Shown here one piece after another: positions 1 through 9,100 of a stretch of 64,000 nucleotides of DNA. Numbering within the stretch: position 1 is the stretch's first letter; each line of letters opens with the position of its first letter. Under the pieces are notes generated by a model. The model was not told the origin of the DNA. It searched no databases and saw nothing but the letters and a program-made list of their open reading frames with translations. The stretch comes from Pseudomonas sp. StFLB209 (GTDB lineage: Bacteria; Pseudomonadota; Gammaproteobacteria; Pseudomonadales; Pseudomonadaceae). Location of the stretch: contig NZ_AP014637.1 of assembly GCF_000829415.1 (NCBI RefSeq), positions 5,101,001 to 5,165,000 of the forward strand, in the 5' to 3' direction. Made by a program: the position numbers and the translations under genes.

Positions 1-1
1 T

Positions 2-112
2 TACCTGTTGAACCTCAACTGCCAAGGCCTGTTGAGCAAGCCTGTCGATCCAGACGAACTCAGAGAACTGGCTGCTGTTTTCCTGTGCGAGGATATCCAA
101 CGTGTTCCGTAA
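2..112 (+). CDS. C-terminal end of a receiver-domain (two-component) protein, partial
   Basis: An open frame enters from the left edge and stops at 110-112, giving 36 residues. They contain SKPVDPDEL, the typical end of a response-regulator receiver domain, where the Lys of KP is the conserved signalling lysine. The rest lies outside the window, so it cannot be told whether this is a stand-alone regulator or the tail of a hybrid sensor kinase. The stop overlaps the GTG start of the HD-GYP gene by 11 bp, which points to translational coupling and a shared signalling operon. Confidence 0.7.
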   Translation, partial: YLLNLNCQGLLSKPVDPDELRELAAVFLCEDIQRVP

Positions 113-1217
113 CCTTCAGCTAAAAGCGCCGATCGTCATCATCGATGACGTTGCGGCCAATGTCCGTTTGCTCGGCTCGACTCTCAAGGCATTCGGTATC
201 AAGCAGATTGTCACCTTTACCGACCCGCAGGCTGGCCTGCACTGGCTTGAACACAACCCTTGGGACATTCTGCTGCTGGACCTGGACATGCCTGCGCCCA
301 ATGGTTATGACATTCTCCAGGCATTGGGGCAGCGCAACAGAATCGAACAGCCAGTGATCATCGTCACTGCCCTGAATGACCCGCAGAGCCGCCGCCAAGG
401 GCTGGAACTGGGGGCCAATGATTACATCTGCAAGCCCATTGACTTGGCCGAGGTGATGCTGCGGGTCCAGAACTGCCTGCTTCTCAAACAAGCCACCGAG
501 CAGTTGAAGCAGGTCAACAGCCAACTCGAAGCCAGGGTCCGGGAACGCACCGAGCAACTGGCTGAAAGCTACACAGCGCTGATTCGCGCGCTGGGTCGCG
601 CCGCGTCTTATCGCGACGATGACACCGGCGAGCATATCTACCGCATCGGTACATTTGCCGGCATGCTGGCTCATGGTATGGGGATGCCACCAGAGTGGTG
701 CGACCTGATCCGCCAGGCAGCACCTATGCATGATGTCGGCAAAATCGGCATCCCCGACGAAATCCTGCTCAAACCTGGCGCCCTGACCCCTGAAGAGCGT
801 ACCCGCATGCAAGCCCATGCGCACATTGGCCACGCCATCCTGCAAGACCCGGCCAACAACGAACTGACTGACATGGCGGCACAAATTGCCCTGGCGCACC
901 ATGAAAAGTGGGATGGCAGCGGCTACCCCAACGGCCTTGCTGCCGAAGCCATTCCCTTGGCAGCACGTATCGTGGCCCTGTGCGATGTCTACGATGCGCT
1001 GCGCCAAAGGCGCCCATACAAGCAGGCATGGGATCGCCAACGCGCACTGGGGCATGTCCGCGAACAAAGCGGCCGACACTTCGACCCGAACGTGGTCAAG
1101 GTCTTCGAAGGCTTTATCGACGAGATCGAGGCCATCATCGAACATAGTCTACCGAAAGCCGATCGACGCCCATCGCTGATGGATTCAGCCTTATTGCACC
1201 CTAAGGTTTTGGGCTGA
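102..1217 (+). CDS. HD-GYP response regulator, likely cyclic di-GMP phosphodiesterase
   Basis: This 371-residue protein has an N-terminal receiver domain (about 10-125; acidic pair D15/D16, phospho-acceptor D60 in LLLDLDMP, K111 in KP), a coiled linker (about 130-160) and an HD-GYP domain (about 165-350). The HD pair is H210-D211 in MHDVGKIG, and the GYP signature is HHEKWDGSGYP at 266-276. Proteins of this RpfG-like layout hydrolyse cyclic di-GMP to GMP when the receiver is phosphorylated. The start is GTG inside the end of the upstream receiver gene. The 3' end overlaps the convergent transporter gene by 17 bp. All visible catalytic signatures are intact; the activity itself is inferred. 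Confidence 0.9.
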   Translation: MFRNLQLKAPIVIIDDVAANVRLLGSTLKAFGIKQIVTFTDPQAGLHWLEHNPWDILLLDLDMPAPNGYDILQALGQRNRIEQPVIIVTALNDPQSRRQGLELGANDYICKPIDLAEVMLRVQNCLLLKQATEQLKQVNSQLEARVRERTEQLAESYTALIRALGRAASYRDDDTGEHIYRIGTFAGMLAHGMGMPPEWCDLIRQAAPMHDVGKIGIPDEILLKPGALTPEERTRMQAHAHIGHAILQDPANNELTDMAAQIALAHHEKWDGSGYPNGLAAEAIPLAARIVALCDVYDALRQRRPYKQAWDRQRALGHVREQSGRHFDPNVVKVFEGFIDEIEAIIEHSLPKADRRPSLMDSALLHPKVLG

Positions 1218-2535
1218 GCGCCACAAGCTGAGCAGCTCGCGAGCCTCGCCACAAAAACACCAGCACCGCCAGAGCGCCAACCAGGCCCGGCAACGCGAAC
1301 GCCAGGAAGCTGGCCTGCAAGGGTAACCCCGAAGCATGCAGCGCCCCGCCCAACAGCGGGCCGATAATCGCCCCGGTCCGGCCGATGCCCATCGCCCAGC
1401 CGAGGCCCGTGGAGCGCACCTGGGCCGGGTAATACTGCACCGCGCAGGCGTTGGCCAGGATCTGGGTGCCGATGGTGCAGGCACCAGCCATTGCCACCAG
1501 CAGGTACAACACCACCAGCGGCGCCTTGAAAGCCAACAGGCTCAAGGCCAACGCGCCACAGATGAAGAAGCCGAACAGCACCTTGCCCAGGCCCACCCGG
1601 TCCCCCAGCCAACCGCCGCCAATAGCGCCGATAATCGCTCCGGCGTTGAGCACCAGCAAGAAGCTCAGGCTCGAATCCAGGCCGTAACCGGCACTGTTCA
1701 TCAGTTTCGGCAGCCAGGAACTCAAGGCATAGACCATCAGCAGGCAGCAAAAAAACGCCAGCCACAGCATCAAGGTGCTGAGCGTACGGCCTTCGCGAAA
1801 CAGCTCGGCAATCGACACGCTGGCCCGCGCCGCACCACCCTGCTGCAGTTGCTCGTCGGCAGCCGGACGATAACCGGCCGCGGCCTGGGCGAGGATGCGC
1901 TGCGCCCGTGCGGTCTGGCCGCTGCGCAGCAGGTAGTCCATCGACTCGGGCAATTGGCGAATCAGCAGCGGCAACAGCAGTAATGGAATCGCCGCGACAT
2001 AGAACACCGACTGCCAGCCCCATTGTGGAATCAGCACAATACCCAGGCCCGCCGAGAGCATGCCGCCCAGTGAATAGCCGCTGAACATCACCGCCACCAG
2101 GGTGCTGCGCGAGCGCTGCGGCGAGTATTCGTTCATCAGCGCCACCACGTTGGGCATCACTCCGCCGATGCCCAATCCGGCAATGAAGCGGCACAGGCCG
2201 AACATTTCCGGGCTGCTGGCCAAGCCGTTGAGCGCTGTGACACCGCTGAACAGCGTCACACAGAAGGCAATGGTCTTGCGCCGCCCGATGCGATCGGAAA
2301 TCGACCCGAAAAACAGCGCGCCAATCATCATCCCCACCAGTGCGCAACTGCCCAGCGCGCCGGCCTGCAGGGCACTGAGCCCCCACTCGGCCATCAGCGA
2401 GGGCAGCACCACGCCGTAGATCACCAGGTCGTAGCCGTCGAAGATGATGATCAGCGCGCACCACAGCAGCACGCGGGCATGAAAGGCATTGAAACGGGCC
2501 CCGTCCAGCAGGGCGGTAACGTTAGTCTTGTGCAT
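1201..2535 (-). CDS. MFS aromatic acid:H+ symporter (AAHS family), probable salicylate/aromatic acid uptake
   Basis: This 444-residue major facilitator has about 12 membrane segments. FDGYDL in the first segment and SISDRIGRRKT in the loop between segments 2 and 3 are characteristic of the aromatic acid/H+ symporters (PcaK, BenK type). A diverged loop repeat, DRVGLGKV, sits mid-protein. An in-frame TTG at 2571 would add 12 residues of Asn/Asp/Lys-rich sequence made by a short tandem repeat; the ATG at 2535 is preferred because it sits just before the conserved region. It follows the salicylate hydroxylase gene by about 40 bp on the same strand, so import of salicylate is the natural inference. 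Substrate is not provable from sequence. Confidence 0.85.
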   Translation of the reverse strand: MHKTNVTALLDGARFNAFHARVLLWCALIIIFDGYDLVIYGVVLPSLMAEWGLSALQAGALGSCALVGMMIGALFFGSISDRIGRRKTIAFCVTLFSGVTALNGLASSPEMFGLCRFIAGLGIGGVMPNVVALMNEYSPQRSRSTLVAVMFSGYSLGGMLSAGLGIVLIPQWGWQSVFYVAAIPLLLLPLLIRQLPESMDYLLRSGQTARAQRILAQAAAGYRPAADEQLQQGGAARASVSIAELFREGRTLSTLMLWLAFFCCLLMVYALSSWLPKLMNSAGYGLDSSLSFLLVLNAGAIIGAIGGGWLGDRVGLGKVLFGFFICGALALSLLAFKAPLVVLYLLVAMAGACTIGTQILANACAVQYYPAQVRSTGLGWAMGIGRTGAIIGPLLGGALHASGLPLQASFLAFALPGLVGALAVLVFLWRGSRAAQLVALSPKP

Positions 2536-2577
2536 GGCATGACTCTTTTTATTGTCGTTATTGTCGTTCAAGGCAGC

Positions 2578-3858
2578 TCAGGCTGGTTGCAGCCAGCCCA
2601 GGCGACTTTTGGCCTGCTGCAGATCGGCCGCAAGGTCGTGATTCCACAGCCAGTCGAAACGCTGGGCCAGGGTCTGGCCCAGGCGTGCTTGATCGGCGGC
2701 CGTTGCCGGATCACGCAACTCGTAGAGTTCGCCGGCCTGGCGCGAGGTGCGCTGGACCTGGCAGGCTCGGGGCCGACGCACTGCATCGTAGGCGGCCAGC
2801 ATAAGCGGCACCTCAGCATCCAGCAGTTGCGGGTCGCCCAGTAGCCTGGCCAACAGCCAGGCATCTTCAAGCCCCTGGCCGGCGCCAGCGCCTTGGTGCG
2901 GCAACATCGCGTGGGCGGCATCGCCGATCAGCGCCACGCGGCCATGCACGTAACCGGGTAACTCCGCCAGATCGTGCAAGGCCCACAGGCTCGGCGTCGG
3001 GATGCATTCGAGCAGCACCTGCGCCGCCTCGCTCCAGCCACTGAAAGCGTCGAGCATTTCGGCCTGACTGGCCTGACGCACCCAAGGCTGGTCGGCCGGC
3101 CATTGCGGATCGGGCCGGCTGCGGTCGGTCGTGAACGCCACGACATTGATCAACCGGCCGTGCTTGACCGGGAAGGTCAGGATATGGGCGTCCAGGCCCA
3201 GATACATCTGCGGCACGTCGATCAGATGCTCGTCCAGACCGCGCTCACGGTAGGCGCCGCGCAGGATTTCGCTATCGATCAGCCCGCGATAGGCACAGGT
3301 GCCGCTGAACTGCGGTGCAGCCGGCGGCTGGCCCAACCCTTGGAGCACGTGATCACGGATTGATGACTTGATGCCGTCGGCACCGATCAGCAGATCGCAT
3401 TCATGCTCAGTGCCGTCACTGAAGCGGATCTGCAGCCGCTCAGCCTGCTGGGTGACCTGCACGGCGCGCTTGCCGAAACAGGCCATACCGTCTGGCAGGC
3501 GGCTGGCCAAGGCATCGAGAAAGTCTGCGCGATGCACCGAAGACTGGCCCACACCCGGCGCGACGCTGGCGCTCAGGTAGCCGGCGTCGACTCCCCGGCG
3601 CCATTCGAACCAGACATCCTGCCAGGGTGCCGGGGTCTGGTCGGCGATCTGCCGATAAGGTTCGCCAAGCCCCAGGCCGGCAATGGCCCGTACTGCATTG
3701 GCGCCAAACGACACGCCCGCGCCCACCTCACCGAAAGCAGCAGCGGATTCGAACAGTTGCACCTGAAGATGAGCATGGCGGCACAGGTCCAGGGCCAGGG
3801 CGACGCCGGCGATACCGCCGCCGACGATTGCGATACGCAAGGGAGATTTGCTCTGCAT
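2578..3858 (-). CDS. nahG: Salicylate 1-hydroxylase (FAD-dependent monooxygenase)
   Basis: This 426-residue flavoprotein converts salicylate, NADH and O2 to catechol and CO2. It shows the dinucleotide motif IVGGGIAGVALALDL near the N-terminus, the ADGIKS (DG) motif, and the second FAD motif LIGDAAHAMLPHQGAGAGQG. Long stretches match the remembered NahG sequence, for example FGEVGAGVSFG, DVWFEWRRG and VDVPQMYLGLD. A GTG three codons upstream (3867) is possible, but the ATG at 3858 has a GGGGTG ribosome site. It is divergent from a NahR-like gene and followed by an AAHS transporter. No catechol ring-cleavage genes are in the window, so catechol must be handled elsewhere. Confidence 0.88.
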   Translation of the reverse strand: MQSKSPLRIAIVGGGIAGVALALDLCRHAHLQVQLFESAAAFGEVGAGVSFGANAVRAIAGLGLGEPYRQIADQTPAPWQDVWFEWRRGVDAGYLSASVAPGVGQSSVHRADFLDALASRLPDGMACFGKRAVQVTQQAERLQIRFSDGTEHECDLLIGADGIKSSIRDHVLQGLGQPPAAPQFSGTCAYRGLIDSEILRGAYRERGLDEHLIDVPQMYLGLDAHILTFPVKHGRLINVVAFTTDRSRPDPQWPADQPWVRQASQAEMLDAFSGWSEAAQVLLECIPTPSLWALHDLAELPGYVHGRVALIGDAAHAMLPHQGAGAGQGLEDAWLLARLLGDPQLLDAEVPLMLAAYDAVRRPRACQVQRTSRQAGELYELRDPATAADQARLGQTLAQRFDWLWNHDLAADLQQAKSRLGWLQPA

Positions 3859-3950
3859 GTAAGACACCCCATCGGGCTGGTTGTTATTGGAATGTCTGTA
3901 TCTTGCGGCGCACGGTTGTATTGATAAATAACGCAGATCGCATAGGATCT

Positions 3951-3965
3951 ATCACCACTGTGAAT
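3951..3965 (-). promoter_or_regulatory. NahR-type operator upstream of the salicylate hydroxylase
   Basis: Read on the minus strand, this is ATTCACAGTGGTGAT. It fits the consensus I recall for NahR sites, ATTCACGCTNNTGAT, at 11 of the 13 defined positions. It lies about 95 bp upstream of the hydroxylase start and about 30 bp upstream of the divergent regulator, as in classical nah/sal promoters, so one site could control both directions. Confidence 0.65.
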
Positions 3966-3994
3966 AGCGCTTCATCCACGGCGACGGAGCCCCC

Positions 3995-4894
3995 ATGAAC
4001 CTGCGCGACCTTGATCTGAACCTGCTGCTGGTGCTGCACCAGCTACTCATCGACCGTCAGGTGTCCAGTGCCGCCGACAATCTCGGGCTGACCCAGCCGG
4101 CAATGAGTAACGCTCTGAAACGCTTGCGCAGCACCTTGAACGACGAGCTGTTCGTGCGCAGCGGACGCAGCATGCAACCCACGCCCTACGCCGAACAGCT
4201 GGCACAACCCGTGGCCCAGGCCATCGCCCTGCTCCACCAGGCGCTGCAACGACCTGCGGCGTTCGACCCGGCCAGCAGCCGGCGGCGCTTTACCCTGGCG
4301 ATGACCGATATTGGTGAGATCTACTTCATGCCGCAGTTGATCGACACCCTGCTGCAACGTGCGCCGGGGCTGTCGGTGACGACCGTGCGCAGCGACGCTC
4401 AGCTGTCCGAAGCACTGGCCAGCGGCGCGATCGATCTGGCTGTGGGTCTGCAACCCAACCTGCAGAGCGGCTTTTACCAGCGAAGGCTGTTTGTGCATCG
4501 CTATGTGGTGCTGTGCCGTCACGACCACCCGCTGGCCGGGCAAGCGATGACCGCGCAAGCGTTTGCCCGGCAGAGTCACGTCCACGTGGCCGCCGCCAGC
4601 ACCGGCCACGGTGAAGTCGAACAGTATCTGCGCCGCGCCGGCCTGCAGCGTGATATCCGCCTGGAAGTGCCGCACTTTGTGGCCGTCGGGCATATCCTCC
4701 AGCGCAGTGACCTGGTCGCCACCGTACCGGAGCGCTTTGCCTCGACCTGCCTGCAACCGTTCGGCCTGGTTGCGCTGCCATTGCCGGTGCCGCTGCCGGA
4801 AATCACCATCAACCTGTTCTGGCATGCACGCTTTCACAAAGAGCCGGCCAACCAGTGGTTTCGGGATTTGATGTTCGAGTTGTTCAGCGACTGA
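3995..4894 (+). CDS. nahR: LysR-family regulator, NahR/SalR type (salicylate-responsive activator)
   Basis: This 299-residue LysR regulator has an N-terminal winged helix-turn-helix (about 1-65, RDLDLNLLLVL through LTQPAMSNALKRLR) and an effector domain. Several stretches match the remembered NahR sequence closely: FTLAMTDIGEIYFMP, LAVGLQPNLQSGF and RLEVPHFVAVGHILQR. NahR activates nah and sal operons with salicylate as inducer. It is divergent from the salicylate hydroxylase with a NahR-type site between, so local control of hydroxylase and transporter is very likely. The symbol reflects family resemblance; ligand specificity is inferred. Confidence 0.85.
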   Translation: MNLRDLDLNLLLVLHQLLIDRQVSSAADNLGLTQPAMSNALKRLRSTLNDELFVRSGRSMQPTPYAEQLAQPVAQAIALLHQALQRPAAFDPASSRRRFTLAMTDIGEIYFMPQLIDTLLQRAPGLSVTTVRSDAQLSEALASGAIDLAVGLQPNLQSGFYQRRLFVHRYVVLCRHDHPLAGQAMTAQAFARQSHVHVAAASTGHGEVEQYLRRAGLQRDIRLEVPHFVAVGHILQRSDLVATVPERFASTCLQPFGLVALPLPVPLPEITINLFWHARFHKEPANQWFRDLMFELFSD

Positions 4895-5031
4895 GTGGCC
4901 GTTCGTCGCGTCCGACAAACTTCTCCCGGCGTTCACGTGCCGTACCTGTAATGGGCGAAGATTGAGCGCTGCGCGCTTTCGATCACCCCTTGCTTTTGCT
5001 AACCCTGTTTTTTGATAACAAGAGGTGTCTC

Positions 5032-5379
5032 ATGAAAACTTCACTGAGCAACCTGTTCGCAATTGCCGGGCTGGCCTGCATGCTGAGCGTGCCGGCCCTT
5101 GCTGCATCACCTGCGTCCCCAGGCGACGGTCAGTCATCGTCGATTCCCCACACCGAAACCGCACCGGCGGGCAGCGCCTTGCCGCCAGGCAGTTCGCTGC
5201 CCACCGATCCGGTGATGGGCAACGGCATGGACGCTTCAGGCAGCAGCGTACGGCCACCGACCCGGATCAGCCCGGACATTGACGAGCAAGAGAGCAAAGA
5301 CCGTGATGCACGGCAGAAAATCCTCCGCGAACAAGACCGTGGCCAGGAAGCTCGCGATCAGCCCCCGGCAAAACCCTGA
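5032..5379 (+). CDS. Small exported protein of unknown function
   Basis: A 115-residue protein begins with a clear signal peptide (MKTSLSNLFAIAGLACML then SVPALAA, cleavage predicted near residue 26). The mature part is low-complexity: Ser/Pro/Gly-rich in the middle, then a charged Glu/Asp/Arg/Lys tail ending in QPPAKP. The ATG at 5032 is preferred to an in-frame upstream codon at 4990 because of the AAGAGGTG ribosome site and the signal peptide. I do not recognise a family. It is probably periplasmic. It stands alone between the nahR-like gene and lldD. Confidence 0.72.
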   Translation: MKTSLSNLFAIAGLACMLSVPALAASPASPGDGQSSSIPHTETAPAGSALPPGSSLPTDPVMGNGMDASGSSVRPPTRISPDIDEQESKDRDARQKILREQDRGQEARDQPPAKP

Positions 5380-5387
5380 GCCTTGCG

Positions 5388-5418
5388 GCCCGGCATTCAC
5401 CTGCGGTGATTGCCGGGC
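5388..5418 (+). terminator. Hairpin downstream of the small exported protein, possible terminator
   Basis: GCCCGGCATTCACC is followed after a 3-base loop by its near-perfect complement GGTGATTGCCGGGC. The stem is strong but has no T-run after it, so it may be a weak terminator or an mRNA-stabilising hairpin. Confidence 0.4.
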
Positions 5419-5532
5419 AGTGGCATAACCAAAAGGTATCGCCGCCTCAAAAAGCCGGATTGGTCCGACATGGGTCGTTGCCGCTAGACTGGGCCAAGTG
5501 AAGCAGTTAATGACCCCAGAGAATGCCCCCAG

Positions 5533-6669
5533 ATGATCATTTCGGCCTGCACCGACTATCGCGCTGTAGCACAGCGCCGCCTGCCGCCCTTTCTGTTCCA
5601 TTACATCGACGGTGGCGCCTACGCCGAGCATACGCTGCGGCGCAACGTCAGTGACCTGGCCGAGATTGCCCTGCGCCAGCGGGTATTGCGCAACATGTCG
5701 GATCTGAGCCTGAAAACCTCGCTGCTCGGTGAACAACTGGCCCTGCCGGTGGTGCTGGCTCCGGTCGGGCTGACCGGTATGTATGCGCGCCGGGGTGAAG
5801 TCCAGGCCGCGCAGGCGGCGGATGCCAAGGGCATTCCCTTTACCCTCTCGACAGTTTCAGTCTGCCCGATTGAAGAAGTCGCTCCGGCGATCAACCGCCC
5901 CATGTGGTTCCAGTTGTATGTGCTCAAAGACCGCGGTTTCATGAAAAACGCCCTGGAGCGCGCCAAAGCGGCGGGCGTCACCACCCTGGTGTTCACCGTG
6001 GACATGCCGGTGCCTGGCGCCCGCTACCGGGATGCGCATTCCGGCATGAGCGGCCCGAACGCTGCGTTCAGGCGCATGCTGCAAGCCTTTACCCATCCGG
6101 CCTGGGCCTGGGATGTCGGACTTAATGGCAAGCCGCACGACCTGGGCAATATCTCGGCCTATCGCGGCCACCCGACCGGGCTGGCCGACTATATCGGTTG
6201 GCTGGGCGCCAATTTCGACCCGTCGATTTCCTGGAAAGACCTGGAGTGGATCCGCGAATTCTGGCAAGGGCCGATGATCATCAAGGGCATTCTCGATGCC
6301 GAGGATGCCCGCGATGCGGTGAGCTTTGGTGCCGACGGCATCGTGGTCTCCAACCATGGCGGTCGGCAGCTTGATGGCGTCTTATCGACCGCGCGGGCCC
6401 TGCCAGCCATCGCCGATGCGGTCAAAGGCCAGTTGGCGATCCTCGCGGACTCGGGCATCCGCAATGGTCTGGATGTGGTGCGCATGATTGCCCTGGGCGC
6501 TGACAGCGTGATGCTCGGTCGCGCGTTTATCTATGCCCTGGCTGCCGCCGGTGGCCAGGGCGTGACGCACCTGCTGGAGCTGATCGAGAAGGAAATGCGG
6601 GTGGCCATGGTACTGACCGGTGCCCGCTCGATCAGCGAGATCGGCCGTGAATCACTGGTTTGCGCCTGA
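5533..6669 (+). CDS. lldD: L-lactate dehydrogenase (FMN, quinone-linked)
   Basis: This 378-residue enzyme oxidises L-lactate to pyruvate and passes electrons to the quinone pool. It closely follows E. coli LldD from the first residues onward; the catalytic His is H275 in [10 protein letters not shown], and the active-site stretch [10 protein letters not shown] is intact. No lactate permease or LldR gene adjoins it. Instead it is convergent (18-bp overlap) with a LysR gene whose other side drives rhamnonate-type catabolism ending in L-lactaldehyde and then L-lactate. It may therefore be a pathway-dedicated paralogue rather than the main lactate-utilisation enzyme. Confidence 0.93.
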   Translation: MIISACTDYRAVAQRRLPPFLFHYIDGGAYAEHTLRRNVSDLAEIALRQRVLRNMSDLSLKTSLLGEQLALPVVLAPVGLTGMYARRGEVQAAQAADAKGIPFTLSTVSVCPIEEVAPAINRPMWFQLYVLKDRGFMKNALERAKAAGVTTLVFTVDMPVPGARYRDAHSGMSGPNAAFRRMLQAFTHPAWAWDVGLNGKPHDLGNISAYRGHPTGLADYIGWLGANFDPSISWKDLEWIREFWQGPMIIKGILDAEDARDAVSFGADGIVVSNHGGRQLDGVLSTARALPAIADAVKGQLAILADSGIRNGLDVVRMIALGADSVMLGRAFIYALAAAGGQGVTHLLELIEKEMRVAMVLTGARSISEIGRESLVCA

Positions 6670-7596
6670 GACCGGCTCACGGCGTTCACGCAGCAAGTCG
6701 ATGAACAACTGCAACTCGCGACTGACCGGCTCGCCCTTGCGGCGCAGCAGGCCGAACGGCGCCATCTGCGCGTCGATGGTCAGCGGCAGGGCCTTGACCA
6801 GGCCCATTTTCAGGTAGTCGCGCATCGCTGATTCGGACAGCACCATGACCGCGTCGGTCAACTGCACCAGTTGCTGCATGGAGTACACCGAGCTGCACTC
6901 GATGATGTCTGCCGGCATCGGCAGTTGCTGGCGCAGCAACGCCTGATCGAAGGCGATACGCGCAGGGCTTGATTGCGGCTGGAGGATCCACGGCCAGTCC
7001 CTGACCAGTTCGTCCCATTGCAGGGTTTCGCGATCGGCCAACGGGTGGCCGCTGTGCACCACGGCAATCAGTTCTTCGTTACCCAGCGCCTCGAATTGGT
7101 ATTGCTCGCGATCATTGTCAATATTGCGCCGGGTCACGGCGATATCCACCCGGCCCTGCTCCAGCAATTGCACGACCTGATCACTGGTATCGCCCATGAT
7201 CCGCAGCCGCAACTGTGGGTTGAGCGCCTTGATCTGCGCCACCGCCTGCATCACCAGGTCCGGTGCGGCGCCCATGATGGTGCCAATCGACAAATAGCCG
7301 TAACCGCCCTGTTGCCGAGCCGTCAGGTCCGCAGCGCAGCGCTCAAGGCCGCTCAACGCTGCCTCGGCAAAGCGCAGCAGCTCGCGGCCCAACGCCGTAG
7401 GTTGCATGCCGCGTGGCAGACGCTCGAACAGTTCGCAGCCAAACAGGTCTTCAATTTCCTGCAGCATGCGGCTGGCAGCAGGCTGCGACATGTTCATGCT
7501 GACCGAGGCGCGGTGCAGGTTACGGCTGGCGCCCAGCATCACCAGCATCTGCAGATGCTTGTAGCGCAGGCGGCCAAACAGGTGGTGTTCGTTCAT
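6652..7596 (-). CDS. LysR-family regulator of the adjacent sugar-acid genes
   Basis: This 314-residue LysR regulator has an N-terminal helix-turn-helix (about 5-65, with [27 protein letters not shown]) and a periplasmic-binding-like effector domain. It is divergently transcribed from the ACS transporter at 7756 and lies beside lldD, so it probably controls the rhamnonate-type module in both directions. Two palindromes in the divergent promoter fit LysR T-N11-A boxes. The effector is unknown; a sugar acid or its keto-deoxy derivative is the simplest guess. Confidence 0.85.
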   Translation of the reverse strand: MNEHHLFGRLRYKHLQMLVMLGASRNLHRASVSMNMSQPAASRMLQEIEDLFGCELFERLPRGMQPTALGRELLRFAEAALSGLERCAADLTARQQGGYGYLSIGTIMGAAPDLVMQAVAQIKALNPQLRLRIMGDTSDQVVQLLEQGRVDIAVTRRNIDNDREQYQFEALGNEELIAVVHSGHPLADRETLQWDELVRDWPWILQPQSSPARIAFDQALLRQQLPMPADIIECSSVYSMQQLVQLTDAVMVLSESAMRDYLKMGLVKALPLTIDAQMAPFGLLRRKGEPVSRELQLFIDLLRERREPVSGANQ

Positions 7597-7627
7597 CGCA
7601 TGACCTTCTGAAGCTGCCCTTTAGACC

Positions 7628-7644
7628 GATACCCTTAAAGTATC
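7628..7644. promoter_or_regulatory. Palindrome in divergent promoter, LysR-type site candidate 1
   Basis: GATACCCTTAAAGTATC is a 5-bp inverted repeat (GATAC/GTATC) with a 7-bp spacer and contains the T-N11-A spacing typical of LysR binding sites. It lies about 32 bp upstream of the regulator's start, a usual autoregulatory position. Confidence 0.5.
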
Positions 7645-7653
7645 AGCCAACAG

Positions 7654-7667
7654 CTAATTTCGATTAG
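7654..7667. promoter_or_regulatory. Palindrome in divergent promoter, LysR-type site candidate 2
   Basis: CTAATTTCGATTAG is a perfect 5-bp inverted repeat with a 4-bp centre, about 90 bp upstream of the transporter start. Being next to candidate 1, the two could form a paired recognition and activation site. Confidence 0.45.
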
Positions 7668-7755
7668 TCAGGCATCATAAGGGCGCAGTAGAGTCAGTGC
7701 CACAACAAAACACCCGGTTGTTGCTCAGTTCGATAACTCCAAAAAGGAAACTGAC

Positions 7756-9054
7756 GTGAACACTCTCCCTGCCTCTGTGGTGGCCAAGGTCTCTTGGCGC
7801 CTGCTGCCATTTCTGCTGTTGATGTACATCATGGCGTTTCTCGACCGCGCCAACGTGGGCTTTGCCAAGCAGACGTTCCAGGCCGATACCGGTATCAGTG
7901 ACGCGGCCTTTGCCTTCGGTGCCGGGGTGTTCTTCGTCGGCTACGCGCTACTGGAAGTGCCCAGCAACCTGATCATGCACCGGGTCGGTGCCCGGCTGTG
8001 GATGTGCCGGATCATGGTCACCTGGGGGCTGGTGTCAGCGGCCATGATGTTTGCCCACGATGAAATGACTTTCTATGTGCTGCGTTTTCTGCTGGGGGTG
8101 GCCGAGGCCGGGTTCTTTCCCGGGGTAATTCTGTACCTCACCTACTGGTTCCCCAGTGCGGTGCGCGGCAAGGCCATGGGTTTCTTCTACTTTGGCGCGC
8201 CGCTGGCGTTCATTTTCGGCAGCCCGCTGTCGGGCTTGTTACTGGAACTCGATGGTGTACTCGGCGGCCGTGGCTGGCAGTGGCTGTTCGCGGTAGAAGG
8301 TCTGCTGGCCAGTGCCGTGGGCATCTGGGCCTACTTTTACCTGGATAACCGCCCTGCCGATGCCAAGTGGCTGACGGCTGAGGAGCGCACCCAACTGCAG
8401 AATGTGCTCGATGCCGAGGATCGCGATAAACAAAGCCACGGCAGCCTGCTCAAAATCCTTTGCCAGCCGGCAGTCCTGTACCTGTGCCTGATCTACCTGC
8501 TGATCCAGGCCAGCGTCTACGGCGTGGTGTTCTACCTGCCCAGCCAGGTGGCCGGGCTGCTGGGCACTAAAGTCGGGCTGATGGTCGGCATCGTCAGCGC
8601 GATCCCGTGGCTGTGCGCCCTGCTCGCGGCCTGGAAAGTACCCGGTATTGCCGACCGCAGCGGCCAGCGCCGCGCCGTGGCGGCCCTGACGCTGGTGATT
8701 TCCGGTCTGGGCATTGCCGCCTCGGTCAGCGTCTCCAGCCCGGTACTGGGCATCCTGGCCCTGTGTTTTGCAGCGTCGGGGTTCATTGCCGTGCAGCCGG
8801 TGTTCTGGACCTTTCCTGGCAGCTTCCTGGCCGGCTCCGCCGCAGCCGGCGCCATCGCCCTGATCAACTCGTTCGGCGCGTTGGGCGGTTTTATCGCACC
8901 GATCATCAAAAACCAGGCCGAGACCCTGTTCCAGTCACCGGCGGCCGGCCTTTACGTGCTCTCGGTGACCACCCTGATCGCTGCGGCGCTGATCCTGGGC
9001 ATTCGCTCACCTGGCAGTGCGCAGCCGCACAAGCAAGCGAGCTTTCAACACTGA
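7756..9054 (+). CDS. MFS transporter, anion:cation symporter (ACS) family, probable L-rhamnonate uptake
   Basis: This 432-residue protein has about 12 membrane segments. The early motif [13 protein letters not shown] and the segment-4 stretch [20 protein letters not shown] are hallmarks of the ACS family, which imports organic acids such as sugar acids, phthalate and tartrate. The start is GTG at 7756 with AAGGA about 7 bases upstream. It heads a same-strand set with the dehydratase, aldolase and aldehyde dehydrogenase, matching the enterobacterial transporter/rhmD/rhmA association. Import of L-rhamnonate or a close stereoisomer is inferred from context. Confidence 0.88.
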   Translation: MNTLPASVVAKVSWRLLPFLLLMYIMAFLDRANVGFAKQTFQADTGISDAAFAFGAGVFFVGYALLEVPSNLIMHRVGARLWMCRIMVTWGLVSAAMMFAHDEMTFYVLRFLLGVAEAGFFPGVILYLTYWFPSAVRGKAMGFFYFGAPLAFIFGSPLSGLLLELDGVLGGRGWQWLFAVEGLLASAVGIWAYFYLDNRPADAKWLTAEERTQLQNVLDAEDRDKQSHGSLLKILCQPAVLYLCLIYLLIQASVYGVVFYLPSQVAGLLGTKVGLMVGIVSAIPWLCALLAAWKVPGIADRSGQRRAVAALTLVISGLGIAASVSVSSPVLGILALCFAASGFIAVQPVFWTFPGSFLAGSAAAGAIALINSFGALGGFIAPIIKNQAETLFQSPAAGLYVLSVTTLIAAALILGIRSPGSAQPHKQASFQH

Positions 9055-9100
9055 TTTTTTCAATACCGACTCTTTTTGTACTGACCAAGAGGCATTATCC

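Noticed and set aside
989..2464. A 491-codon minus-strand open frame
   Set aside because: It runs over the transporter gene and into the HD-GYP gene in another frame; the real genes have clear family motifs, and its translation is Arg/Gly/Ala-rich without any domain, as expected of a GC-rich shadow frame.
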